DNA of 64,000 nucleotides from Mycolicibacter hiberniae (GTDB lineage Bacteria; Actinomycetota; Actinomycetes; Mycobacteriales; Mycobacteriaceae): contig NZ_AP022609.1 in assembly GCF_010729485.1 (NCBI RefSeq), positions 3,472,001 through 3,536,000 on the forward strand, written 5' to 3'. The first letter of the stretch is position 1. Each line of letters starts with the position of its first letter. Below the pieces are notes generated by a model that worked only from the letters and a program-made list of their open reading frames with translations, had not been told where the DNA came from and did not search any database. A program made the position numbers and the translations under genes. Positions 23,112 to 31,183 of this stretch are shown one piece after another.

Positions 23112-24517
23112 ATCGCCGTCTCTACCGTGGTCAGCTGCTCGGAAAGTCCTGCTGCACGGCGTATCTCGATGAACTCATCGACCAGCGCGGTGGTCACCTC
23201 GTGCGGATCCTCAAAGGTGACCGCATCGGTCAACACCGAGATGTTGAGCTGATCCACATAGCTCCACACGGTGATGTTCAAGCCGCTGCCGGCGGTCAAC
23301 GGACCCACCGAGTAGATCTCGGTGACCAGGGCACCGCCCACCCTGCCCCGCTCCCGCGGTCCGGGGACGTTGGAGATGTTGAGGTTGAGCACCTTGTTCT
23401 GGCCGTCCTTGCCCGACAGCCAGCGAAACAGCGACTCCGCCGGAGCCGGTGGCAGGTAGGCCGACCACCTACTGATCAGCTCGGGCCCCACCAGGTGGTG
23501 GGCCTCCTTGGCCAGGTTCGCCGCCTCTCGGGCCTTGGCGACCCGATCGCGGACGTCAGCCACCTCGACGGGCAACGCGACCAGCACCCCGGAGAACCGG
23601 TTACCGGAGATCCGGTCGGCCGAGAAGTCGAAGCTCATCGGCACCGACGCCAGCAGCGGGTGCTCCGCGGTCCCGTCGTAGCGCAGCAGCAGGGTGCGCA
23701 GCGCTCCGGCGGCGATCGCCAGCACCAGGTCATTGAGGGTGACACCCAACTGCTTGCTGGTCTCCTTGATGTCGGCCAGTGCCAGGGTGGCCGTGGCGAA
23801 TCGGCGTTGCGGGGTCAGTACGTGGTTGAGGAAGCACGGCGGCGGGGTGAACGGCCGGGTGAGATCGGCGGAGAGTCTGCGGGTGCTGCCCCGGACCCGG
23901 CGGATTCCGGCCGCGGTATAGGCAACGGTCGCCGGGATCCGGCCGATCTGCCGGAGATGGTCGCGGAACGCCGAGCGCACCAACTGCCCGCCGGTCGGGG
24001 CGGGATCGGTCTCGTAGGTGTCGCTCTCGGGCTGCGGGTCGGTGACCAGGTCCATGCCACGCGCCATCAGATTCGCCGACGCGATCCCATCGGCGAGCGC
24101 GTGGTGGATCTTGCCGACCACCGCGATCCGGTTGTTCGCCAGGCCGTCGACGAAGTACATCTCCCACAGCGGCCGGCTGCGATCCAGAGCAGTGCTGCCG
24201 ATCTCGCCGATCGCCTCGTCGAGTTCGCGACGGCCGCCCGGCGCGGGCAGCGACCACTGGCGGATGTGATAGGCCAGGTCGACTTCGCAGTTCTCCCGCC
24301 ACATCGGGTGGTGGAATTTTCCGGGGATGTCCACCAGCTGATACCGAAACGGGTCCAGCTTGTAGAGCCGGCCATGGATCACCCGGCGGAAGGCCTCGAC
24401 GTCGAACCCCCGCCGATCGGCATCCAGCTCGATCACCGCGATCTTGAGGGTGTGCATGTGCACGTTCGCCGTCTCGCTGTAGAGCAGGAGCGCATCCCAC
24501 CCGCTGAGCCGCTTCAC
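23099..24517 (-). CDS. WS/DGAT wax ester synthase/diacylglycerol acyltransferase (Rv0221 homologue)
   Basis: 472 residues, full length for the family that makes triacylglycerol or wax esters from acyl-CoA. The catalytic HHALADG (HHXXXDG) is in the first third; VLNLNISNVPGPRERG and SVGPLTAGSGLNITVWSYVDQ are conserved C-terminal blocks. The N terminus KRLSGWDALLLYSE matches Rv0221, so the GTG at 24517 is used with GAGAGG upstream. It lies 51 bases downstream of lipC, as Rv0221 does, and a -10 in that gap suggests its own promoter. A six-codon mini-ORF overlaps the start. Confidence 0.9.
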   Translation of the reverse strand: MKRLSGWDALLLYSETANVHMHTLKIAVIELDADRRGFDVEAFRRVIHGRLYKLDPFRYQLVDIPGKFHHPMWRENCEVDLAYHIRQWSLPAPGGRRELDEAIGEIGSTALDRSRPLWEMYFVDGLANNRIAVVGKIHHALADGIASANLMARGMDLVTDPQPESDTYETDPAPTGGQLVRSAFRDHLRQIGRIPATVAYTAAGIRRVRGSTRRLSADLTRPFTPPPCFLNHVLTPQRRFATATLALADIKETSKQLGVTLNDLVLAIAAGALRTLLLRYDGTAEHPLLASVPMSFDFSADRISGNRFSGVLVALPVEVADVRDRVAKAREAANLAKEAHHLVGPELISRWSAYLPPAPAESLFRWLSGKDGQNKVLNLNISNVPGPRERGRVGGALVTEIYSVGPLTAGSGLNITVWSYVDQLNISVLTDAVTFEDPHEVTTALVDEFIEIRRAAGLSEQLTTVETAMAPA

Positions 24518-24534
24518 CCCAGTCCCCTCTCCAT
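24514..24534 (-). CDS. Six-codon leaderless ORF (MERGLG) overlapping the WS/DGAT start
   Basis: ATG GAG AGG GGA CTG GGG TGA; its TGA overlaps the WS/DGAT GTG (GTGA) and its second and third codons carry that gene's Shine-Dalgarno. A TATGGT -10 (24541-24546) lies 6 bases upstream of this ATG, so the predicted transcript starts at the mini-ORF. Likely a coupling or regulatory peptide rather than a functional product. Confidence 0.4.
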   Translation of the reverse strand: MERGLG

Positions 24535-24568
24535 GCACGGACCATAGCGTGGTGTCACGGCTGCGGCT

Positions 24569-25801
24569 TCAGATGATCTGTCTGCGCCCGACTGTAGTGC
24601 GGTCGCGATGAATCTGGTTGAGGAACAAGCCGATTGCCGTACTCATCGCGCCGGTGCGGGCCCCGTCGGTCATATCGAAGCCGTGTCCGGCTCCCGGAAA
24701 CTCCAGATACCCGACCTTGGCGTGCGACACCGCCTGTAGGCGGTCGGCGAAGCTACGGGCCTGCTGTACCGGGATGACGCTGTCGGCGCTGCCGTGCACG
24801 ATCAAGAACGGCGGCGCATCCCGATGGACCCGGGAGATCGGGGACGCCTGCCGGAAGACGTCGGGCCGGCGCCGCATCGACCGGCCCACCACCACCCGCT
24901 CCAGGAAGTCGACGAACGCGGCCCGTTCCGGGGTGGAGCGGTCTTCCCAGTCGTAGCGGCCGTAGATCCCCACCACGGCATCCACCGAAGTGTCAGCGCC
25001 CGGCGGCAGCTGGTCGGCGAAGTCACGGTCGCCGGCAGTGCTTCCGGTCAGCCCAGCCAGAGCGGCCAGATGCCCGCCGGCAGAGGCGCCTGCCACGGCT
25101 ACGAAGTTGCGGTCGCCGCCGAACTTGTCGACGTTGGCGTGCGCCCAGGCGATCGCGGTCTTGACGTCGATGATGTGGCTGGGCCACCGGTTGTGCGGCG
25201 CCACCCGGTAATCGATGGATAGGCACACCCAGCCGCGCGAGGCCAGGTGCGACAGCATCGCGTAGCCCTGCAGCATGCGGCTGCCGTGCACCCAGGCACC
25301 GCCGGGCACATAGATGAGCACCGGCGCTGGGCCGTCCGCCAGGTCGCGGGACCGCCAGACGTCGAGGACCTGCGTGGGATCGCTGCCGTACTGCACGCCG
25401 GAGCGGTAGAGCTGCCGGCGGTGCTGCAGCGCCTTCCAGACCGGCGGCGCCTGCTCGGGCTCGGGCCAGTCGATGTCGAGATCGGCTGCGCTGACGACTC
25501 CCCGCAACGCCGCGTCGCTGACCACAGGGGTCTGCTCGCGGGCCTGCCTGCGGGCGGTGGCGGCCCCGGGGGCCAGCCAGGACTTGGCGGCGCCGGCGAA
25601 GAACTCCGGCATGTGACGCGTTCCCCAGATCCCCATCGCGGTCATCCCGCCCAGCGGTTCCAGGCGCTTGCCCACCACCGGCAGGGCGGCGGAGGCGGCG
25701 CTGAGGGCCAGCAGGTAGTCGCTGGTCTGCGCTCTCGCAAGCCACCGCAGTCGGCCGGCCAGGTTGAGTCCGAACTCCCGGGTTTGCGATGGTCCCGCCA
25801 T
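24569..25801 (-). CDS. lipC: Alpha/beta-hydrolase esterase LipC
   Basis: 410-residue HSL-type esterase very similar to M. tuberculosis Rv0220 along its length (for example SIDYRVAPHNRWPSHI, AHANVDKFGGDRNF and GIYGRYDWEDRSTPERA). Oxyanion segment YVPGGAWVHG, nucleophile Ser in AGASAGGHLA, Asp near HGSADSVIP, His in GAGHGFD. LipC has been described as a cell-surface lipase/esterase of short esters. It precedes the WS/DGAT gene on the same strand. The ATG has a TACCCT -10 6 bases upstream and is predicted leaderless. Confidence 0.88.
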   Translation of the reverse strand: MAGPSQTREFGLNLAGRLRWLARAQTSDYLLALSAASAALPVVGKRLEPLGGMTAMGIWGTRHMPEFFAGAAKSWLAPGAATARRQAREQTPVVSDAALRGVVSAADLDIDWPEPEQAPPVWKALQHRRQLYRSGVQYGSDPTQVLDVWRSRDLADGPAPVLIYVPGGAWVHGSRMLQGYAMLSHLASRGWVCLSIDYRVAPHNRWPSHIIDVKTAIAWAHANVDKFGGDRNFVAVAGASAGGHLAALAGLTGSTAGDRDFADQLPPGADTSVDAVVGIYGRYDWEDRSTPERAAFVDFLERVVVGRSMRRRPDVFRQASPISRVHRDAPPFLIVHGSADSVIPVQQARSFADRLQAVSHAKVGYLEFPGAGHGFDMTDGARTGAMSTAIGLFLNQIHRDRTTVGRRQII

Positions 25802-25807
25802 TGCCGC

Positions 25808-25813
25808 AGGGTA
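25808..25813 (-). promoter_or_regulatory. -10 element of lipC
   Basis: TACCCT on the minus strand, 6 bases before the lipC ATG; no Shine-Dalgarno. It faces the lipW promoter across a 90-base gap. Confidence 0.45.
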
Positions 25814-25890
25814 CCCCGCGCGGGCGGCTTTGGGCCCGCAATCGGCGGGCTGGTGGCCGAACCGCTCCGGCCCCCCGCGATACTGAGCCG

Positions 25891-26778
25891 ATGGTGAGCA
25901 GCGGGTTCCACCCAGATCTGCGGCGCGCCGCCCGCGTACTCCCGCGCGGCGGTATCGGGCCGGCCACCCTGCCCGTGATGCGAGGGCTCATGGGCCTGCA
26001 GGGCCGTCGTACGCCCGCTGGCGTCGAGGTGCTCGACCTGCCCTCGGGCGCCAATCTCCGGGTCTTTCGCCCGCCGAACGCCGATCCGGCTCCGGCGCTG
26101 CTGTGGATTCACGGCGGGGGCTATGTCCTGGGCCAGGCGGCTCAGGACGACCGGCTCTGCCGCAGGTTCAGCGCGCAACTGGGCGCCGCCGTCGCGTCGG
26201 TGGACTACCGCTTGGCGCCGCAGCACCCCTACCCCGCCGCGCTGGAGGACTGCTGGGCCGCGCTGACCCGACTGGCCGCGCTGCCCGGCGTCGATCCGGC
26301 GCGCATCGCGATCGGGGGCGCCAGTGCCGGCGGCGGGCTGGCCGCCGCCCTTGCCCAGCTGGCGGCCGACCGCGGTGAAGTCGCCCCCGTGCTGCAGCTG
26401 CTGGTGTATCCGATGCTCGACGATCGCAGCGCCACCTTGCCGGCCCATCGCCACTACCGGCTGTGGAGTCCTCGCAGCAACCGGTTCGGCTGGACGTCCT
26501 ATCTGGGCGACGCCGAACCCCAGATGGCGGTGCCGGCCCGGCGCGCCGACCTGAGCGGGCTGGCCCCGGCCTGGATCGGGGTGGGCACCCTGGATCTGTT
26601 CTATGACGAGGACCTGGCCTACGCTGGGCGACTGCGGCAAGCCGGGGTGCCCTGCGACGTCGAGACGGTGTCCGGCGCATTCCACGGTTTCGACCTGTTG
26701 ATGCCCAAGGCGCCGGTCTCGCAGAAGTTCTTTGCCAGCCAATGCGCGAGCTTGCGCGACGCCTACGAGAAAGGCTGA
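25891..26778 (+). CDS. lipW: HSL-type esterase LipW-like (Rv0217c homologue)
   Basis: 295-residue alpha/beta hydrolase. LLWIHGGGYVLG is the HGGG oxyanion motif, Ser lies in IGGASAGGGLA, Asp in GVGTLDLFYDED and His in SGAFHGFD. Probably hydrolyses short-chain esters in the cytoplasm. The ATG start is 6 bases after GATACT (A2 and T6 of a -10). Followed after only 3 bases by a two-gene acyl-CoA dehydrogenase set, hence one operon; in M. tuberculosis lipW stands next to Rv0216 without that insertion. Confidence 0.83.
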   Translation: MVSSGFHPDLRRAARVLPRGGIGPATLPVMRGLMGLQGRRTPAGVEVLDLPSGANLRVFRPPNADPAPALLWIHGGGYVLGQAAQDDRLCRRFSAQLGAAVASVDYRLAPQHPYPAALEDCWAALTRLAALPGVDPARIAIGGASAGGGLAAALAQLAADRGEVAPVLQLLVYPMLDDRSATLPAHRHYRLWSPRSNRFGWTSYLGDAEPQMAVPARRADLSGLAPAWIGVGTLDLFYDEDLAYAGRLRQAGVPCDVETVSGAFHGFDLLMPKAPVSQKFFASQCASLRDAYEKG

Positions 26779-26781
26779 GAA

Positions 26782-27849
26782 GTGCCTGCACCCACCCGGG
26801 ACGAACTGCGTGCCCTGCGCACCGCGGTCGCAGAGCTGATGGCCAAACGCTCGCCCGACGACGACGTCTGGAGCGAGCTGGCTCAGATGGGCCTACTCGG
26901 TCTGCTGGTGCCCGAACAGTACGGCGGCGCCGGGGCCGGACTGATCGAGCTGGGCGTGGTTGCCGAGGAGCTCGGCCGCGTCCTTTTCCCGGGCCCGTAT
27001 CTGTCCACCGCGGTACTCGGAGTCAATCTGCTGCTGGCGCTCGACGACCGGCAGGAGTGCGAGGCGGTGCTGCCGGAGATCGCCGCCGGCCGCACGCGAG
27101 TCGCGGTCGCCTTCGCCGAGGGCAACTCCACCCGGCCCCCCGAGCAGCCGGCCACCGCGGCCCGCGGTGGGGCGGCGCCGGTGGTTTCCGGCGAGAAGCG
27201 GTTCGTGCTCAACGCCGGCACCGCCCAGCGGCTCTACGTGATGGCCGACTCCGAGGAAGGCCCCTCGATCTTCGCCGTCGACCCGGCCGGCCCGGGCGTC
27301 ACGGTGGAACCGCTGACCACGGTCGATCTGTCCCGTCGGCTGTGTCGCGTCCGGTTCGACGAGGCCCCGGCGACGCTGGTGGGCCCGGCTGGCCAGGGAG
27401 TCGCCGCGTTGACCGCGGCGCTGGATCGCTCGGCGGTGGCGCTGCTGGGCGAGCAGGCCGGCGCTGCCCGGTCCGCGATGGAGATGGCCCGCGACTACGC
27501 CAAGACCCGCTTCCAGTTCGGCCGCGCCATCGGCAGCTTCCAGGCCGTCAAGCACATGTGCGCCGACATGTTGCTGGAGGCTGAATCTGCGGTGTCGGCA
27601 GCTCGCCATGTGGCCGCGGCCGGCGCCCAGGAAGCGCCGGGCTGGACCGCTGACCTCGCGCTGGCTCAGGCCTACTGTTCGGATGCCTTCGTCTACGTGG
27701 GTGCCACCAACATTCAGGTGCACGGCGGAATCGGATTCACCTGGGAGCACCCCGCGCATCGGTATCTGCGCCGGGCGCGCAGTGATGCACAGCTTTTCGG
27801 CAGCCCCTCCTGGCACCGGGAGCGTTACCTGCAAGAGATCGGAGCCTGA
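26782..27849 (+). CDS. Acyl-CoA dehydrogenase subunit, short type
   Basis: 355-residue ACAD. Compact N-terminal domain with GLLVPEQYGGAGAGL, the helical C-terminal domain with AKTRFQFGRAIGSFQAVKHMCADM, and the end HGGIGFTWEHPAHRYLRRARSD, a pattern of the small subunits in heterotetrameric sterol FadE enzymes (FadE28-29 type). The canonical YEGT Glu is absent. GTG start, 3 bases after lipW, and its stop is 1 base before the next ACAD gene. Together the two likely form one alpha2-beta2 enzyme for branched or sterol-side-chain acyl-CoAs; the substrate is inferred. Confidence 0.83.
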   Translation: MPAPTRDELRALRTAVAELMAKRSPDDDVWSELAQMGLLGLLVPEQYGGAGAGLIELGVVAEELGRVLFPGPYLSTAVLGVNLLLALDDRQECEAVLPEIAAGRTRVAVAFAEGNSTRPPEQPATAARGGAAPVVSGEKRFVLNAGTAQRLYVMADSEEGPSIFAVDPAGPGVTVEPLTTVDLSRRLCRVRFDEAPATLVGPAGQGVAALTAALDRSAVALLGEQAGAARSAMEMARDYAKTRFQFGRAIGSFQAVKHMCADMLLEAESAVSAARHVAAAGAQEAPGWTADLALAQAYCSDAFVYVGATNIQVHGGIGFTWEHPAHRYLRRARSDAQLFGSPSWHRERYLQEIGA

Positions 27850-27850
27850 G

Positions 27851-29014
27851 ATGACGCGTCCCGACGCTCGAGACGACGATGCCCTGCGCCAGGAAGTTCG
27901 GGAGTGGTTGGCGGCCAACTGGTCGCCGGGCACCGACCGTGCCACGTTCGCGGCGGCGATCCTCGCGGCGGGCTGGACCGCCCCGAGCTGGGAGCCCGAG
28001 TGGTACGGCCGCGGCTTGACCGACCGTCAGTCTCGTTTGGTGGCCGCAGAATTCGCTGCCGTCGGGGCACCGGGCAGCGGCCGTGACCGCACCGACTTGT
28101 TCGCCTGCACGGTGCACGACCGCGGCACCGACGAGCAGAAGCGTCGCCTGCTGCCCCCGGCGCTGCGCGGGGAGAGCAAATGGTGCCTGCTCTACAGCGA
28201 GCCCGGCGCCGGCTCGGACCTGGCCGGCCTGCGCACCCGCGCCGAACGCGACGGCGACGACTGGATCGTCAACGGCCAGAAGGTGTGGACGTCCTTTGCC
28301 ACCACCGCCGACTACGGCATGCTGGTGGCGCGCACCGACCCGGACGTGCCGAAGCACAATGGACTCACCTTTTTCATGCTGCCGATGCGCCAGCCCGGCG
28401 TGGAGGTCCGGCCGATCCACCAGATCACCGGCGAGTCGGAGTTCAACGAGGTCTTCCTGACCGACGCCAGGGTCCCCGACGCCAACCGGATCGGCGAACC
28501 GGGCGAGGGCTGGTCAGTGCTGCAGGTGGCGCTGGCCTACGAGCGGCGCCTGATGGGCGATGTCGCGCGCACCGCTCGCCGCAAGGAGAAGTCCAGCGGC
28601 GTGGTCGATTTGGCGCGGGAGGCGGGCTGCCTGCAGGACAGCAACATTCGCCAACAGATCGCTCGGGTAGAGGCTCTGGCCACGGTGAACCGGTGGAACA
28701 CCCAGCGCGCCAAGACCAGCTCCGACCGCGCCGAGGCGGCCACTCTGCTGGCGCTGGGCAAGATCGCGATGTCGCGCATCCTGCACGAGACGGCCCGGGT
28801 GCAGACCGAGATCGTCGGTGCCGAGTCGATGCTCAGCGGTCCGGAGAATCCGGTCGGCGACGCCGTGACGTTCCGGGCGCTCAACGCCTACTTCACCTCG
28901 ATCGGCGGCGGCACCGACCAGATCCAGCGCAACATCATCGGCGAACGGGTGCTGGGCCTGCCCAAGGAGCCGGACCCCTACCGCGACGCCCCGTTCCGGG
29001 ATCTGCCGCACTAG
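27851..29014 (+). CDS. Acyl-CoA dehydrogenase subunit, long partner
   Basis: 387 residues. KWCLLYSEPGAGSDLAGLRT and WIVNGQKVWTSFA are the FAD-loop segments; the end reads IGGGTDQIQRNIIGERVLGLP, where the usual E of YEGT/GEGT is Gly, as in the partner subunits of heteromeric sterol FadEs. Begins 1 base after the preceding ACAD gene, which suggests a fixed 1:1 complex. Converges with the Rv0216-type gene 6 bases downstream. Confidence 0.83.
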   Translation: MTRPDARDDDALRQEVREWLAANWSPGTDRATFAAAILAAGWTAPSWEPEWYGRGLTDRQSRLVAAEFAAVGAPGSGRDRTDLFACTVHDRGTDEQKRRLLPPALRGESKWCLLYSEPGAGSDLAGLRTRAERDGDDWIVNGQKVWTSFATTADYGMLVARTDPDVPKHNGLTFFMLPMRQPGVEVRPIHQITGESEFNEVFLTDARVPDANRIGEPGEGWSVLQVALAYERRLMGDVARTARRKEKSSGVVDLAREAGCLQDSNIRQQIARVEALATVNRWNTQRAKTSSDRAEAATLLALGKIAMSRILHETARVQTEIVGAESMLSGPENPVGDAVTFRALNAYFTSIGGGTDQIQRNIIGERVLGLPKEPDPYRDAPFRDLPH

Positions 29015-29020
29015 CCTGAC

Positions 29021-29989
29021 TCAGAACAGCAACGCAGTGAAACGCCAGTCCAGCACCTGGCGATCCGGTTCACCGGCGGCACCGGCGGCGTAGACCAGCG
29101 ACCGTAGCTCGAGGATGTTGTCGCGGGCGGATTCGACCTGCAGTTCGCTGTAGAGGGTGTCGCCTTCGTGCACCGGCGCGGTGTGATCGCACGAGTGCCA
29201 GCCCAGCACGGTGGCCAGGTTGGGCAACAGCCGCGACGCCTGCGCCAGCGCCAATCCGATGGTGTGACCGCCATAGACCAGACGCTGCCCGGAGACCCGC
29301 GAATCATGGTGGGTGGCAGCGACGTTGAGAGTCAAGCGGGCCAGCTCCGGGGCCGATGAGACGACGTCGCCGGTGCTGGTCAGCACCGTACCGGCCAGAC
29401 CCGGGTCGAAGTGCGGCCCCGGGACCCGCTGGCGATACTCCGCCGCCGACCAGTCCGCGGTCACATCCGGCGGCGCTGCGAGCCCCGCGCCCACGGCGGA
29501 CAGGTCGTCACTGTGCCCGGTGTCGGGGGCACCGGGCGACAACGGCAGCATCGCGCAGCGGTAGAAGTCGAGAACCAGCCGGTCCACCTGGTCGATGGTG
29601 GTGACCCGCAGCGCCACCAGCCCGGTCGCCTCCCGCCCCGGCTTGGCCGAATTCTGCTTCAAACCAACGACTTCGGTGCGGGTGAACAGGGTGTCTCCGA
29701 TCACCGGATACCGGAAGAACGCCAGGCCGCGGTAGAAGAGGTTGGCCTTGACCTGCCTCGTGACCACCGTCGACTGCCCGATCGCGACATCGCAGACCAG
29801 CCCCGGGTGGGCCAGCGGCGTCGTCGCCCCGGTCACCGCCCGCGACAACTCGGCGTCCAGCGGCAGGCGCAGCCGGTCGCCGAGAATCGCCTGATGCAGC
29901 GCCGCGGCACCGGCCGTCAGCGTCATCGCCGGTGCCCCGTCGAACACCTGGCCGACCTGAAGATCATCAAAGTAGGGGCCGCTGGTCAT
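29021..29989 (-). CDS. Double-hotdog hydratase-like protein (Rv0216 homologue)
   Basis: 322 residues. Two MaoC-like hotdog repeats: the N-terminal one begins YFDDLQVGQVFDG and the C-terminal one contains DSRVSGQRLVYGGHTIGLAL followed by HEGDTLYSELQV. M. tuberculosis Rv0216 has a solved double-hotdog structure and was proposed to be an (R)-hydratase-like enzyme, but with no confirmed substrate. Divergent from fadE3 with 27 bases between, as in M. tuberculosis, so the two share a promoter region. Confidence 0.85.
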   Translation of the reverse strand: MTSGPYFDDLQVGQVFDGAPAMTLTAGAAALHQAILGDRLRLPLDAELSRAVTGATTPLAHPGLVCDVAIGQSTVVTRQVKANLFYRGLAFFRYPVIGDTLFTRTEVVGLKQNSAKPGREATGLVALRVTTIDQVDRLVLDFYRCAMLPLSPGAPDTGHSDDLSAVGAGLAAPPDVTADWSAAEYRQRVPGPHFDPGLAGTVLTSTGDVVSSAPELARLTLNVAATHHDSRVSGQRLVYGGHTIGLALAQASRLLPNLATVLGWHSCDHTAPVHEGDTLYSELQVESARDNILELRSLVYAAGAAGEPDRQVLDWRFTALLF

Positions 29990-30004
29990 GGGAAAATCCT
30001 GACA

Positions 30005-30010
30005 TACGGT
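30005..30010 (+). promoter_or_regulatory. -10 element of fadE3
   Basis: TACGGT, 6 bases before the GTG at 30017; a leaderless start is predicted. Confidence 0.45.
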
Positions 30011-30016
30011 GTAGCG

Positions 30017-31162
30017 GTGACCCCTGAAGAGTCGATCCTGGTCGAAACCGTCCGGCAGTTCATCGACCGCGAGGTGAAACCGAGTGTCCGCGACGTCGAG
30101 CACGCCAACACCTACCCGCAGGCGTGGATCGAACAGATGAAGCACCTCGGCATCTTCGGTCTCGCGGTTCCCGAGGAGTACGGCGGCACACCGGTGTCGA
30201 TGCCGTGCTACGTGCTTGTCACGCAGGAGCTGGCCCGCGGCTGGATGAGCCTGGCCGGGGCGATGGGCGGCCACACCGTCGTCGCCAAGCTGCTGACGCT
30301 GTTCGGCACCGAGGAGCAGAAGCAGCGCTACCTGCCCGCCATGGCCACCGGGGCACTGCGGGCCACCATGGCCCTGACCGAGCCCGGCGGCGGCAGCGAC
30401 CTGCAGAACATGACGACGACGGCCCTGCCGGCCGGTGACGATCTGGTGATCAACGGTGCCAAAACGTGGATCTCCAACGCCCGGCACTCCGGGTTGATCG
30501 CCCTGCTGGCCAAGACCGATCCCAAGGCCGAGCCCAAGCACCGGGGTATCTCCGTGGTGCTGGTGGACAACCCCACCGCCGGGCTGACGATCTCCCGGGA
30601 TCTGCCGAAGCTGGGCTACAAGGGCGTGGAGAGCTGCGAACTGAGCTTCGACGGCTGCCGGGTGCCGGCGACCGCGGTGCTCGGCGGGGCACCCGGCGGC
30701 GGCTTCGCCCAGATGATGAAAGGACTGGAGACCGGCCGCATCCAGGTGGCGTCCCGGGCGTTGGGGGTGGCGACCGCCGCACTCGAAGACGCCCTCGCCT
30801 ACGCACAGCAACGGGAGAGCTTCGGCCAGCCGATCTGGAAGCACCAGAGTGTGGGCAACTACCTGGCCGATATGGCCACCAAACTGACCGCGGCCCGCCA
30901 GCTCACCCGGTACGCCGCCGAACGCTATGACAGTGGTCAGCGCTGCGACATGGAGGCCGGCATGGCCAAGTTGTTCGCCTCGGAGGCCGCGATGGAGATC
31001 GCGCTCAACGCGGTGCGCATCCACGGCGGCTACGGCTATTCGACCGAATACGACGTGGAACGCTACTTCCGCGATGCGCCGCTGATGATCGTCGGGGAAG
31101 GCACCAACGAGATCCAGCGCAACGTGATCGCGGCGCAGCTGGTGGCCCGCGGCGGGATTTAG
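30017..31162 (+). CDS. fadE3: Acyl-CoA dehydrogenase FadE3-like (Rv0215c position)
   Basis: 381-residue classical ACAD. VPEEYGGTPVSM, MALTEPGGGSDLQNM (FAD/substrate loop), INGAKTWISNARHS and the catalytic Glu in IVGEGTNEIQRNV are all present, with QIHGGYG-type segment IHGGYGYSTEYDVERYFRD. It catalyses the first step of beta-oxidation. Gene order with the Rv0216 homologue and fadD4 is that of M. tuberculosis, which supports the name. GTG start set by the -10 six bases upstream. The stop lies in the loop of a strong hairpin shared with convergent fadD4. Confidence 0.87.
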   Translation: MTPEESILVETVRQFIDREVKPSVRDVEHANTYPQAWIEQMKHLGIFGLAVPEEYGGTPVSMPCYVLVTQELARGWMSLAGAMGGHTVVAKLLTLFGTEEQKQRYLPAMATGALRATMALTEPGGGSDLQNMTTTALPAGDDLVINGAKTWISNARHSGLIALLAKTDPKAEPKHRGISVVLVDNPTAGLTISRDLPKLGYKGVESCELSFDGCRVPATAVLGGAPGGGFAQMMKGLETGRIQVASRALGVATAALEDALAYAQQRESFGQPIWKHQSVGNYLADMATKLTAARQLTRYAAERYDSGQRCDMEAGMAKLFASEAAMEIALNAVRIHGGYGYSTEYDVERYFRDAPLMIVGEGTNEIQRNVIAAQLVARGGI

Positions 31163-31176
31163 CCCGCCCGCGGGCC
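31144..31176. terminator. Strong bidirectional hairpin between fadE3 and fadD4
   Basis: Left arm 31144-31156, loop ATTTAG (holds the fadE3 TAG), right arm 31163-31176. Thirteen pairs with one bulged G, all GC. It lies between two convergent stop codons and has no U-tract, as common for mycobacterial terminators. Confidence 0.6.
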
Positions 31177-31183
31177 CGGCCCG

